Positions 48,961 through 61,800 of a stretch of DNA of 64,000 nt are shown piece by piece. The notes under the pieces were generated by a model. It was not told the DNA's origin. It was given only the letters and a program-made list of their open reading frames with translations, and searched no databases. A program made the position numbers and the translations under genes. Numbering within the stretch: position 1 is the first letter of the stretch; every line of letters begins with the position of its first letter. Source of the stretch: Monoplex corrugatus (lineage: Eukaryota; Mollusca; Gastropoda; Littorinimorpha; Ranellidae); assembly GCA_030674185.1 (NCBI GenBank), contig JAPXFY010000022.1:38922130-38986129 (forward strand). The letters are read 5' to 3'.

Positions 48961-49273
48961 TCAGAAAATGTGAATCACTGGCACTGATGTCATGTGATGG
49001 AGAAGATCCAAAAGTTCAACCAATCAATGGTAAAGGGAAATGTCATCACACATGGAAGCTTGTGTTATTTTATCTGCTTTATTTTGAACTGGTCAAGACT
49101 AGATTCTTTCTTTCTCTTTAATTGTTTGCTTGTTTGGTTTGGTTTGGTTTTCTTTTCTGTCCTGATTTCTATGCCAATTTCATGACCACAGAATCAGGGG
49201 CAAGTTTCCGCAATGATACGATGATGATGCGGAACTGGATGACAATCATGATGATGTGGACTTCCACTCTAGA

Positions 49274-49465
49274 TTAACTCTTTGACTCCCTCAGCCTGCC
49301 CACTATTATTCTGCTTTGTCAACCATGACAGCAAAGCAAAAATTTAACCCTTTGACCCCTCACCCTGTCCACCAGCTTCCTGCAGGAAGCTGGTGGACAG
49401 GGTGAGGGGGTCAAAGGGTTAAATTTTTGCTTGTGGTGGAAAGGGTGTGGGAGTCAAAGGGATAA
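49274..49465. mobile_element. TTAA foldback MITE, copy 7
   Basis: TTAACTCTTTGACTCCC to GGAGTCAAAGGGATAA; inner perfect palindrome CCAGCTTCCTGCAGGAAGCT. Confidence 0.85.
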
Positions 49466-50687
49466 GACTGCCTTACAAAGCTGTACATTACAATTATTCT
49501 TATAACATACCCTGGCATCAATCAGGGCCTAGAGATACAGACACTTGTAAATTCTGGCAGTGAACATGACAAAAACATCCTTTTAAAATCATTGATATTA
49601 AAAAGTTTATAATCCAGTTTTGGTGGGAAACAATCCATTTATAAACAATTAAAATGCTGTCAATTGTTTGCTAAAAGTAAAACTGAACATACTCTTCATT
49701 TTTCTTGAAAAATATATATACAAAAATTATGCACCACACACAAATAGGACAAAACCACTCACTTTAAAACACACAACGTTTCGGCCACACCGGCCCTTGT
49801 CAAGGGGAACATGTAACTGTTTTTTCTTTTGTTGCTCTTGCCCACAACCAACAAAAATTACCCCCTCCTACACACACACACATACACACACACAGAGTAC
49901 ACACACACGCAGAGTACACACACACACAGAGTACACACACACACACACACAAACACACAGTACACACACACTCGCTCAGAAACACACACACACATGCACG
50001 CACACACACACAGAGTCAATACACATGTATGAGTATGACTTATAGTTGCACACTGAAATAAAAGTGGAGTCTTCATAAAACCACCTTAATTTAAATGGGA
50101 CCTTTTTCTCTCTTTTTCTTTGAGGAGAGACTGGCAGACATATCGACTGGTTTACTGTTGGAGTGGTAGATTGATTGGCTGATTCACGATAAGACCATAT
50201 GATACATAGGCCTAAACAGATCAGTTATGCTGATGATCAAGGGCAGAATTTAGTCGAACACTGGAATTCTAAGACCTGGCTAAAGTACTTGCCAACAACT
50301 AATGATCCCTGACTATGTAAGACTAAAGGCTTATTATAGTTATACTTCAATACATTTGGCTGATAATACTGTCATAATGACAGTGACATACTAAGAGTTT
50401 GGTCCAATTGTATACACTGCTTGCCAGTGTCTCAGCCATTATGCACATAAATAGATCTAGTAATCAATAACATTTCACATGCTAATGGTTGTGTGTTCAA
50501 ATCCCTGGGTTTGCTACATTAAAACTAACTTTCTCACCATCCAATTTTAACGTTATTGTTATTCTGGTGGTGTCAGTATAGGATTACGTAAGTCCCCCTT
50601 CCTTCCCCCATTTCCCTGGGATGGTTATCCCCATTGGCCATATCACCTGAGGTGGGCGCTGACGTAAACACTGAACCAAATCAATAA
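49466..50687. other. Intergenic: SINE-1 piece, (CA)n block, unknown sequence
   Basis: SINE-1 body fragment at about 49500-49560; ACGTTTCGGCCACACCGGCC at about 49777; (CA)n with CAGAGTACACACA modules at 49870-50015; B-box-like TGTGTTCAAATCCC at about 50492. Nothing recognised in 50040-50450 or 50520-50687. Confidence 0.5.
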
Positions 50688-51200
50688 CACTTGGAAAGAC
50701 AGAAGGATACCAACAGGCCTTAGGATTAACATTACAAAATGTGTGATCTGGCTAGTAATGCTATCCTGGACATACAAAAAAAAAAAAAAAAACGGAAGGC
50801 AGATGAAAATAATATGATCGAAGCAGCAGCAATGTGGTTCTACTGGCTCCTTCTTTGAGTCTCATGGACTGATAAAACTTTAAAAGAAGAAATTAACACA
50901 TTTTGAACGAATCTATTGTCCAACGCTAATGCTGGCAGAAATCAACAAAAGAAAAATGAGATAACATCGGCCATGCTACCCGCAACACGAACGTCGTACA
51001 GTCCTAATCAATGACAACAAACTGAACTGTTTCCGAGGAAAAGTTGAGGTCAAAAGAAATCCGGGCTGATCACCCACCTCCTACTCGAACAACATCATCA
51101 CTATCAGTGATTTGAAAGTCTACAAAGTAGCACAGAAAAGTCCAGATCGAGAGTTGTTGCGGCTACCATAACCATCGAACTCGATGATACTGACAGGTGA
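50688..51200 (+). pseudogene. LINE-A 3' fragment, decayed
   Basis: WKDRRIPTGLRI, TKCVIWLVML and the terminal TGACAGGTGACAGGTGA identify it. Many stops, plus a poly-A insertion at about 50777. Confidence 0.75.
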
Positions 51201-52115
51201 CAGGTGACGAGGGGTGAGGGGAGGGAGAGGGGCGAAAAACAAGCCAGGTCTTCGCAGTCTTCTTCTTCTTCTTTTTCTTCCGTTGAGCGACCACAATCAA
51301 CACACTGATTCTCCTGCCGCGCAGTTCCACATAAAAAAAAAGTAACGTAATGATATGGTCTGGATCTGCACTAAGTTATTCCCGATTCAACCCCAATCCA
51401 TTGCCTGATTACTAAACTACTACCTCCTTTTGATCACTTGATCTGATGGAAGATAGAGCGGCATTCACTTTCGGTCATACATCTCCGTTCATTTTCACCG
51501 CGGAAAACACTCTTCCGGTGACTTACACACAAGATACCTACATTACAAAATTTGCCAGGATATTTCGGGCTCGGCGTATAACTATTTTAACTTAATCTCT
51601 TTAGAAAATTGTCGATGAAATTTAGTAATTCAATCAGAGTCAGTTTGTTGTTGTGTGTTGTTTTTTTATGTGTAGTAAGTGCAAACTACGCACAAAGACT
51701 TTGATTTATCGTATCATTCTTCCCCCACATGATCCTGCCGCTTCCCCCCACCCACAAACATATCGACAACAAATTACCCAGCTTGAAGTGCGGAATTTGT
51801 TCACAATCAGTCAATTCCATATGTGCTCCATCCAAACCTGCTGCCAGTTGTTTCTCAGACCCCTTGAACCTGCACAAAACCCTGGGCTATGCACTGACAA
51901 GATCTTAAAATGGGGGCCGAGGGAAACGTATAGGACTTACATGGTCGAAACGGTGGCACCACCAGTATGGTTGGAGCACAAAGACGGGCAGTGAAGAGGC
52001 CAAATCCTATGTCGAAGAGAGGGACTGAACCCAAGATGTGAGACCATAAGTTCACAGCCTTATGAAAAAAGCCAGTCAGTGCACAACAAACGCACAGAAA
52101 ACTAACACATATGGC
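51201..52115. other. Intergenic, partly R4-like
   Basis: Short (CTT)n at about 51258; R4-related sequence around CACTGACAAGATCTTAAAAT (51893) to about 52040. The rest is not recognised; open frames here are short and without family features. Confidence 0.45.
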
Positions 52116-52171
52116 CAATCTGGCTTTCTTTTTTTTTTTTTAATTTTATTTATCACATGCTATATACATTT

Positions 52172-52302
52172 TATGTTTTTATAATAATAATAATAATTAC
52201 AATATTTATATAGCGCAAAATCTTGATAAAATCAAATCTAAGCGCTGAAGCAGACACACACGCAGGCACGCACGCTCGCACACACACGCACGCACACATA
52301 CA

Positions 52303-52375
<73 letters not shown>

Positions 52376-52385
52376 ACACACACGC
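52172..52385 (-). repeat. LINE 3' tail remnant and (CA)n
   Basis: (ATA)n then AATATTTATATAGCGC and AAATCTAAGCGCT: the 3' end of a LINE-E-like element on minus. (CA)n at 52300-52380 with CGCACGCACG at its left. Confidence 0.7.
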
Positions 52386-52584
52386 ATGGCTATAAATGGG
52401 GAGAAAGAATAAAAGCAATAAAAGCAAGAATAAAAGCAATGGAAAATTATAGAGAGCTAGTGGTACTGTTGCCTATCTGATTTCATGTTATCATCTGTTG
52501 TTATTCTTGAAGAAGTATATTTATGATGCATTAATATCTTAACTGCGATGTCTTTCACGGCAGGTCTTGGGGCCTTTTTTATGC

Positions 52585-54998
52585 CCTTGTCATCATCATC
52601 ATCAGGTGCCCTGCCGCATGGCGTTGGCGACCATGGACTTCCAACCATCTCTATCTCTCGTTGCCCCCAGCATCTCCCCCACCCTCTTAATCCTCAGCCA
52701 CCCTGCAAGTCCGTCCAGCATTCTCTCTCTGGGTCTATCCGGTGCTCTCTTTCCCTCCAGCTTTCCCGTTGTGACCAGGTGCTCCAAATCCCCCTTCCTC
52801 ATAAAATGGCCTATAAATGTTGCTTGTCTTTTCCTAATCTTCCTTATCAGTGATCGACTTGTGTCTGCCTCCATCAAGACTGTCTCGTTTGTTTTCTTTG
52901 CTGTCCATGGTACTCTCAACATTCTTCTGAGAAACCACATCTCGGCTGCCTCAATCTTGCTCTGGCTTTGCTTGCTGACTGTCCACGCCTCGCATCCGTA
53001 CAACAGTATTGGTTCTATATAACATTCAAGAACTCTCTTCCTGATGTTAATTGATAGGCATTTGCTGGTAAAAATGCTTGTCATCTTCTTGAATGCTGTT
53101 TTGGCTTGGCCGATTCTGCCAGCTATTTCTGATGTGCATCTGCCGTCTGATGAAATGACCGTTCCCAGGTATTTGAACTTATTAACCTGTGTCAAGGTTG
53201 TGCCATTTGCTGTTATTTTGCATGAGGGGATTTCATGTTTTTTACTGATCACCATGACTTCAGTCTTCCTGCTGTTTAGTTCCAACCCCTTACCTTTGCT
53301 TTCTGTTTCTAGTATATTCACAAGGTTTTGTAGGTCCCTTTCATTTTCTGCAATTAGCACGGTGTCATCTGCGTACCGAATGTTGTTTATCATTTTCCCT
53401 CCAACCTTTAATCCAGGGTCTTCTTCTAGGTTTCTCATGATGTTTTCGCTATATAGTGAAAACAGATCTGGTGACAAAACACAACCCTGTCTGACTCCTC
53501 TTTTGATGTTTTGAAAAGAGCTTATATTGTTTTCTATTCTCATTGCAGCTGTTTGTTCCCAGTACATATTCCTGATTATTCGTAGATCTTTTCCATCAAT
53601 ATTGAGTCTCTCCAGTTGGTTGATAAATTCTTCATGTCGTACCCGATCGAAAGCCTTGGTATAGTCAACAAAGCATAAATACAAATCCTTATTCATCTCA
53701 ACTGACCTCTCTATGATAGTTCTTAGGATGTATATGGCATTAATAGTTCCTTTCCCCTCCACAAATCCACACTGTTCTTCTGCTATTTCTCTTTTGATTC
53801 TATTCCTTGTCCTCATCATGATTATTCTTAACAGGATTTTTGTTACATGACTCATCAAACTGATTGTGCGATGGAGTTCGCATTCTATAGCCCCTGTCTT
53901 CTTTGGAAGTGCAATGAAAATTGATTTTGACATATCTTTGGGGATTTTTCCTGTGTCATAAATTTCATTTAGGAGGACTGTTATTTTTTTCTATGCCAAA
54001 TTCCTCCAGGGCTTCAATCATCTCTGTAGTAATGTTGTCTGGTCCTGGGGCTTTTCCTGGTTTCATCTTTTTCAGTGCTGCTCTGACTTCATCTTTCATT
54101 ATGGGTGGTCCTTCAAAGTTCTTTTTTATAATGTGTTCTTCGTTTCTATTATCATCAAAAAGGTCTTTAATATACTCTCCCCATCTGTCTAATATTTTGT
54201 CTTTTTCCATGATAAGCGTGCCATCTTTTGATTTTAAGCAACCAGTTGATGTGCATGTATTTTTCCTGTGAACAATTTCTTCAATTCGTCTGTACATACA
54301 CTGAGGATCCATTTTGTGTCGTTCTTCTATCTCTTTGCATTTTGTGTTCAGCCAAGCTTCCTTAGCTTCATTGCACCTATACCTGATTTCTTTGTTTATC
54401 TTCCTTTATATCTCCTCGTTTCTCTTTGCCTTCCTCCTTTTCTCCATCAGGCCCAAAATTTCATTAGTCATCCAGCTCTTTTTTGCTTTTCTATTTGCCT
54501 TAGGAATTTCCTCACAAGCTTCATTTATAGAACTTCTCAACTTTGTCCATTTTCCTCACTGTCACCAACGTCTTCCAGAGCACTGAATTTGTTTTGAACA
54601 TTTACATTAAATTTTTGACGTATCATTTCATCTGTCTTCAAGAGTCCAAGGTTTAGTTTGATGTTGCTTTTGGTCTGTTTCCTTTTCCTCAATTTCAGCC
54701 TAAACCTTCCCACTACCGGATTGTGGTCACTGTTGCAGTCTGCACCTGGTAGTGTTTTTGCTGACAGTAAAGAATTTCTAAATCTTTTGTTGATCAGGAT
54801 GTAGTCAATTTGATTTTTGGTATTATCTCCTGGACTCATCCAAGTCCATTTTCTTCTGTTAGGCTGCTCAAACCAGGTGTTTCCTACTATGAACTCATTC
54901 ATCTGTGCCCATTCTACAAGCTTCCCCCCTCTTTCGTTTTGTGTACCAAGGCCATGAGGTCCAGCTATATCCTCCACCCTATCCTGTCCCACTTTAGC
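52585..54998 (-). mobile_element. LINE-B: 5'-truncated non-LTR retrotransposon, frameshifted
   Basis: Coding blocks on minus: 52602-53933 (RT and C-terminus, 443 codons open), 53965-54312 (N-terminal RT linker), 54537-54998 (C-terminal half of the APE endonuclease, GLGTQNERGGKLVEW, NQIDYILINKRF, SDHNPVVGRF). RT catalytic blocks are CFVDYTKAFDRV, GVRQGCVLSPDLFSLY and IRYADDTVLIAE. It ends with the (GATG)-type tail. Upstream of 54998 the homology stops, so the endonuclease start and any ORF1 are lost. Confidence 0.9.
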
Positions 54999-55893
54999 CC
55001 TTGTACATGCCACAAATGTTGCCAGACGCTGCACTGTGCTGTATTCCTTCGCACAGTTGCGCACAGGAACAGTAGCAGTATAGTATAATGCTATGGTAGT
55101 TTCATGGACGACACAGCATTTTCACATCTGTTAATTTGTTGTAATAGTGATCAGCTTAAAATGACATCAAGAGTTTATTGACAACAAAGAATACTGAAGA
55201 CATTCCACTTCCAGTGATTGATTGAACTGGCTATTGTTGCATTACCATTTCAAAAACTTCTCAGTTGATACTGTTCTTATATCAATGAAATAAATATATA
55301 CTTACAGTTATCAGTAGCAAACATAATTTAATTTTGATCCTTTGTATGGGTAATACTAAAATCCATTTTCATTCTAAATTTGAGAGGGATGTAGTGTTGT
55401 TGCATAGATGTGAAGATGTGTAACAGATATGTGCAGAAATCATGAACAATAACGTTGCTGTGTGTGTAGCGAAATGGAGCCAGCAGATAAGTTTGTTTTC
55501 GCTAGTATTTAAATCGCTTATTAAAGAGATAAAACACACGGACCATGTTTTGAATGTATATGTCCATTTACTGTTGCAAGTCAACAAGATAATATTAGAT
55601 TCAACAACCCAGACCACCAGTGAAGCCTGGTGGAGAAGGAGCAAAGGCCTTCATTGCGAATCAATCCTGGAACCTTGATTCACCTTCCCTGCGGGTGACT
55701 GTCCATAAAATGTGATGCATGAAATGTGAAATAGGGTTAAGAAATTAACAAAGAACTGTTTTTCGTCTTTATTGATATCTTAACAAAAGAAATTCCCGAG
55801 GTAAATCTATTAGGGGTTGATTTTTGTCGTGTGGCCGCTGAGAAGGGAGATGATGCACAGAGCATTAGAAGGGACATCACTCATAGAGGCAAC
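54999..55893. other. Intergenic, upstream of candidate gene 2
   Basis: No repeat family or coding signal recognised, apart from GGTGGAGAAGGAGCAAAGG near 55630 in a tRNA/SINE-like context. It would hold the gene 2 promoter and 5' UTR. Confidence 0.4.
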
Positions 55894-58800
55894 ATGGACG
55901 ACCACAAAGCGAAACACAAACACCTGGCTCCGAGTGTCCAAAATATTCGTATCAAGCAAAGAGAAACGCAGATCGGTATGTCTCTATTTAGATTTTTTTA
56001 AAATGCACTAGTTAATTTTGAGGGGTTCATAATTTGTTGGGATTATTTGCTGTTCGTCATAGTGTCTTTATTTTGTTGTAACTTATGTAAGTCTTGCGCG
56101 CGTAAGACCAGAACTGTAGAAATTTTAAAATCACAATGAGTTTAGAGCGGGGGTTTATTTAAGAGGGATTCATCACTCTCGGACAGATTTCTGTTATCTG
56201 TAAACTCTTTGAGCCCTCACTATATCCTACGCGCTGGCAGGGTCTTGAAGTGATTTGGATGGATGGGGTGGGGACATTCAAGCTACTGAAGATGACACGT
56301 GTCTCCGCGCTCGGAAGAAATTGAGTTGGGGACAGGAGCTACGAAACACAAAGCCGTCGCCACCAGAATGATTAGAGCGTTCAGATGGACAGCAAACAGG
56401 CAGACGTTTGTATTGCAGGCTGAACTCAAGATACTAGGTTTTAAGTCCACAGCTCTGTTGCAAGTCTACAAGCCCACCAGCTAAAAAAGTTCCTAGCAGG
56501 AAGTAAAGAACTTCTAAAAATAGTAAAATGCTGTGGGTAATCTTGATCTTCATCTTTATGCTTGTGTAGCAGAATCCACAACTGGCATAAATACAGTGAG
56601 GAAGGGTATGGTGTTGCCAGCTCGACAGCTGAAAAAGTTCCCAGTAGGAAGTGAAGAAGTTATCATATGCAGTGGGTAATCTTGATCTTTGTCTTTATAG
56701 CCTACTTCTAGCAGAATCCACAACTAGCATAAAAGGCAACTTGTTGATAACCAAGTACTGTACTTAATGAGAACGAGTACGGTGCTTGGTGTATTAACAA
56801 GTTGCCTTATTGATCCATATATATGCAGAACTTGCGCAGGTAGCAGTCAGTGGATGATGTTTTGACTGTCTCTTCTTCTTGATGGTTGTAGTCTTTTATT
56901 TTTGTTATGAAAAAATGAAGTTATATATGTTGGTCTATGTATTTGACTGTTACAAACATACATCATCATCATCATCATTAATGTTATTCTTTTATCAATT
57001 TTATTATCTTATCTATTATCGTTAGGCCTATATATGTTTGTTATTCTTGATAAACTGACTATGGTCACTGCAATAATTTTCCCATTACAAATTATACCAT
57101 TTGAAATATAATAATATAATCTGTAATGTAAGGTCAGCGAGCATGTTTTTGATATAGACGTTATAAATGCTTTTCAATGGAAATCATCATTATCTTTATC
57201 ATTGCAATTATCATTAATATTATTATTGTTGTTATTATTACTATTACTACTACAGGGTTCGCACAGTCCTTAAAAGTCCTTAATTTTGAGGGCATGCTTT
57301 TTAAGGCCTTAAAAGTCCTTAAAAATCAGGCTTTTGCTGAAAGGTCTTTAAAAAGTCCTTAAGTTTTGTCACTGCCTATGATTTTTAATAAAGTCTGTGT
57401 AAAATCTTGAGTTTGTAAAAAAAAAAAAAGAAAAGAAAAGGTTGAAATTGAATTGAAAAAAAAAAAGAGAGAGAAAGTCTGAATTGGAGTTAAGATCGAC
57501 GATCTCACCGATACGTTGTCTGCTATAGGTCAAAACACCAGAGTTATGGGCCTTCATGGCGCATGCACATACATGAAAGAATGTTCCACCATTTTGAAAT
57601 TGAGAAGTCATAATGCTGGGAAGTGTTTGTTTAACGTGGTTTGGCTGTAAAAAGACGAATACAAAGAATGGCTGCAGGCAGACCCAAGTGGAGACAGATG
57701 CAAGGCCTTTTGCCGCATTTGTAAAAAGACCGTAGACATTCGTTCAATGGGAGAATCGGCTGTAAATACCTGTGGAAAAGGGAAAAAACACTGCGATCTG
57801 ATGAAGGCTTCAAATCCTGCAGTTCATCTTTCGAATTTTTTTACAAAAAATTCTACAACGAGCGATCCCATCACTTCTAGCAGTTCGTCATCCTGCAGTT
57901 CATCAACCAACTGTTCTGCTCAAACTCAGATGTCAGTGAACAGCCTGAGCCATACTAAAACAGGCAATGAAAGCTGAACTACTGTGGACTTTAAAAGTAG
58001 TAGGCCTCCTTCGGTCATGACTGACCATGGACAAAGTACATCCGTTCTAATGTCTAGATGGGCTGTCTGCTTGGTCCAAGCAGCGTCGCCTGTGACTGTA
58101 CAGACCAATGCGAGAGAGGCAGTCTCTGTCGCAGCAGTCGCATGTGTATGCTGATGCTGGTCTGTTGGCTGTCATCCCTTTTCTGCGAACTCGCTTTTCT
58201 GCTGCAGCAGCTGACAGTTTGTCCTCACCAATCCGCAGCTGTTTCTTGAGAGTAGTTCTCCAGCTGTTGCGGTCGTCTGCGAGGTCCTCCCAGGACTCAG
58301 TGTTGATCTCAAGCGCCTTCATGTCACGCTTGCAAACGTCTTTGTATCTCAGCTGTGGGTGGCCAATGTTTCTCTGCCCTGTGGCAAGCTCACCATAAAG
58401 GATGTCTTTTGGGATGCGACCATCTTCCATGCGGCGAACGTGGCCCAACCAGCGCAGCCGATGCTGTCTCAGCATGGTATGCATGGTTGGGAGGTCAGCG
58501 CAGGTTAGGACTTCGGTGTTGGTCACCTTGTCTTGCCAGGAAATGCCAAGTATGCGCCGTAGGCTTCTCAGGTGGAAGGTATTGAGCCTTTTCTCCTGAT
58601 GAGCATGCGTGGTCCACGCCTCGCTGCCATACAGCAAGGTGCTGAGGACACAGGCGTTGTATACAGCCATCTTTGTCTTTGTGGTCAGCTTGGGATTTGT
58701 CCACACCCTTTGTGTGAGGCGGGCTAGTGTTGTGGCTGCCTTCCCGATCCTCTTGTCGACCTCTGTGTCAAGGGAAAGGTTATCGGTGATGGTGGACCCA

Positions 58801-61800
58801 AGATATGTGAATTGATGGATGGCTTCAAGCTCGTAGTCATCAATGGTGATGGCTGGTGGAGATGGCGTGTCTTGGCCCAGGACGTTTGTCTTCTTAAGAC
58901 TGATGGTCAGACCAAAATCTTTGCAGGCCTGGGAGAAGCGGTCCATTAGTGACTGCAAGTCCCGCTGAGTATGGGTCACAACTGCGGCATCGTCGGCAAA
59001 TAGCATGTCTCTGATGAGGGCTTCATGGACCTTTGTCCTTGCTCTGAGGCGGGCGAGATTGAAGAGCCTGCCATCTGATCTGGTCTGCAGGTGGATCCCT
59101 TCTTGCGCTGTGCTGAACGCATGCCTCAGGAGGAGAGCGAAGAAGATTCCAAAGAGGGTTGGGGCCAGGACACAGCCTTGTTTCACACCGCTGCGTACGT
59201 CGAAGGGCTTGGAGAGGTTTCCGTTGAACTGCACCATCCCTTTCATGTTTGAGTGGAGAGCCCTGAAAAGGCCATCTCTGCTGACTAGGTCAAAGGCCTT
59301 GGTGAGGTCAATGAATGCCACATACAGGGGCATCCGCTGCTCTCTGCACTTCTCCTGGATTTGGCGAAGGGAGAAGACCATGTCTACCGTGGATCTCTCT
59401 GCTCGAAAACCACACTGTGATTCCGGGTAGACGCGTTCAGCCAGTTTCTGCAGGCGGATTAGGAGGACCCGAGCATAGACTTTGCCAACAATGCTGAGGA
59501 GCGAGATACCTCTGTAGTTGTTGCAGTCGCTCCTTTCGCCCTTGTTTTTGTACAGGGTGACGATCTTGACGTCCCTCATGTCCTGTGGTACAGCTCCCTC
59601 ATTCCAACACTGACAGAGAACTGCATGCAAAGGGTGCAGAAGAGAAGTCTTGCAGTGCTTGATGAGGTCTGGGGGAATTCCGTCGTTGCCAGGTGCCTTC
59701 CCTGATGCCAGGCTATCAATGGCCTTGCTGAGTTCGTCCGCAGTTGGCTCTGCGTCAAGTTCTTCAATTACCGGCATGCACTTGATGGCATCGAGGGCTA
59801 AGGGGGACACCATGTTCTGTGTGGAGTAGAGGTCGGAGTAGTGTTCCGCCCATCTTTCCATCTGTTGGCTAGGATTGCTGATTACTTCCCCAGTGGAGGA
59901 TTTGAGGGGGGCGATCTTGCTCTGTGTTGGTCCCAGTGCCTTCTTGATGCCATCATACATTCCTCGGATGTTGCCTCTTTCAGCAGCACTCTGTATCTCT
60001 TCGCTGAGCTCTGTCCAGTACTCGTTTGCGCAGCGCCTGGCGTTAAGCTGAACCTTACTTCTGGCAGCCCTGAGGATTTGCAGGTTCTTCTCACTGAGTG
60101 ACCGCTTATACTTGGTGAGTGCGGCACGCTTGGCCTCAACAGTGGGAGTCATCTCTGATGATTTGGCCTCAAACCAGTCGTGGGACTTCACAGTTTTCTT
60201 CCCAAAGGTGGCCATAGCAATGCGGTGCATGGTGTCTCGTAGCGTTTCTCATCTCTCAGTGGCAGAGTCTCTGGGCTGCAATGCGTTGTATTCTCTCTGA
60301 AAGGCCTCTGCGAACTGTTCTACAAGATCTGGCTGAGACATCTTGCTGACGTCAATGCGAGGGTTCCCTTGTTTCTTTGAGCAGTGGAACTTCTTTGGTT
60401 GTAGCCTGATCTTGCAACATACCAGAGAGTGGTCTGTGTCGCAGTCTGCGCTGTGATAAGAGCGAGTGTGGAGAACGTTTTTGATAGCGGCACGTCTTAC
60501 TAGGATCAAATCCAGTTGGTGCCAATGTTTTGAGCGGGGATGCTTCCAGGAGACTTTGTGCTGAGGCTTCGTCTTGAAGAAGGAGTTGGCGATGCACAGT
60601 TCATGGCAGGCGCAAAACTCAAGCAGTCGCTGTCCATTCTCATTCATTTTCCCCACTCCAAAGGAACCGAGGCAGAAGGGCCATGAGTCATTGTCTGCAC
60701 CCACTCTGGCGTTGAAGTCGCCCAGGAGAACAAGTTGTTCTGTCCTGGGGATGTTCCTTATGGTTGATGCAAGATTTTCGTAGAACTCATCCTTGGTGTC
60801 TGGAGAGGCGGACAGAGTTGGGGCATAAACGCTGATGAGAGTGACATAGCCTTCGGTGGTGTTGAGGCGGAGAGTCAAGAGTCGTTCTGAACCGCCGCTG
60901 CCTGGTTCAATCATGTTCAGCAGGCTGTTCCTTACTGCAAAGCCTACTCTGTGCTCTCTTGGGGCATCAGAACTCTTTCCTTGCCAGAAGAAGGTGTAGT
61001 CCCTTTCCTTTAGTGTTCCTAAGTCAGCTAGCCGTGTTTCCTGCAGAGTGGCAATGTCCACATTGAGCCTCTTTAGTTCGCTGTTTATGACGGCGTTTTT
61101 TCTGGCGTCGCTGATGTCTTGCAGATCTTGGGAGAGCCCAGGCATCATTGTTCAGACATTCCAACAGCCCAGTTTCACTGCTGATCCTTTTCCTGATCCG
61201 TTTCTTGAATTTGAATTTTTCTTTTTGTTTGGTGCGGTAATTAACGACCTGCTTGTCAGATTTTCTCCTAATCTTCATGCACCCAATGAAGAAGGCAGGT
61301 CGTGGCGGGACAGCACCTAACTGGCTGGGGGCTGCCCAGCTTAGGTGGGCGGTAGCTGTCCAGTAAGACACGAAGGTCTCTCCCACCGTCAAAAGCAACC
61401 CCTGGCGTCAGCTCTACGCCAGTTGAGCAATGACTTATCACCGGTATCTGTTGCTTCCCGTGTTGTGCCGACACTAGTGTTAGTAGCGAGGCTGGAGTGT
61501 CCTCTCCAGGTCGTAGGTGCAGAGTTTTTGTAGATGAATGGACGGATGTAAGCCTGGGCAGTGTAATATGGAAGACAGGCTGTTGCCCATGCAACTTGTC
61601 CCCCCTCTCCACCTCGCTGACAGATCCAAAGGAACAGCAGGGCTGTTACGTTTTGGTGCCAACGCGGCCGCAGGAGCTGCCGGAAAGTGACAAAGTTTGC
61701 CATCCAACCGCCTTAGGGGCCCTACACCGGATTTACTGTCAGGGTTTACTCCCTTAGCTATATGGCCGCGGATAGCTCTCCAGAACTGGCGCCCTTTGAT

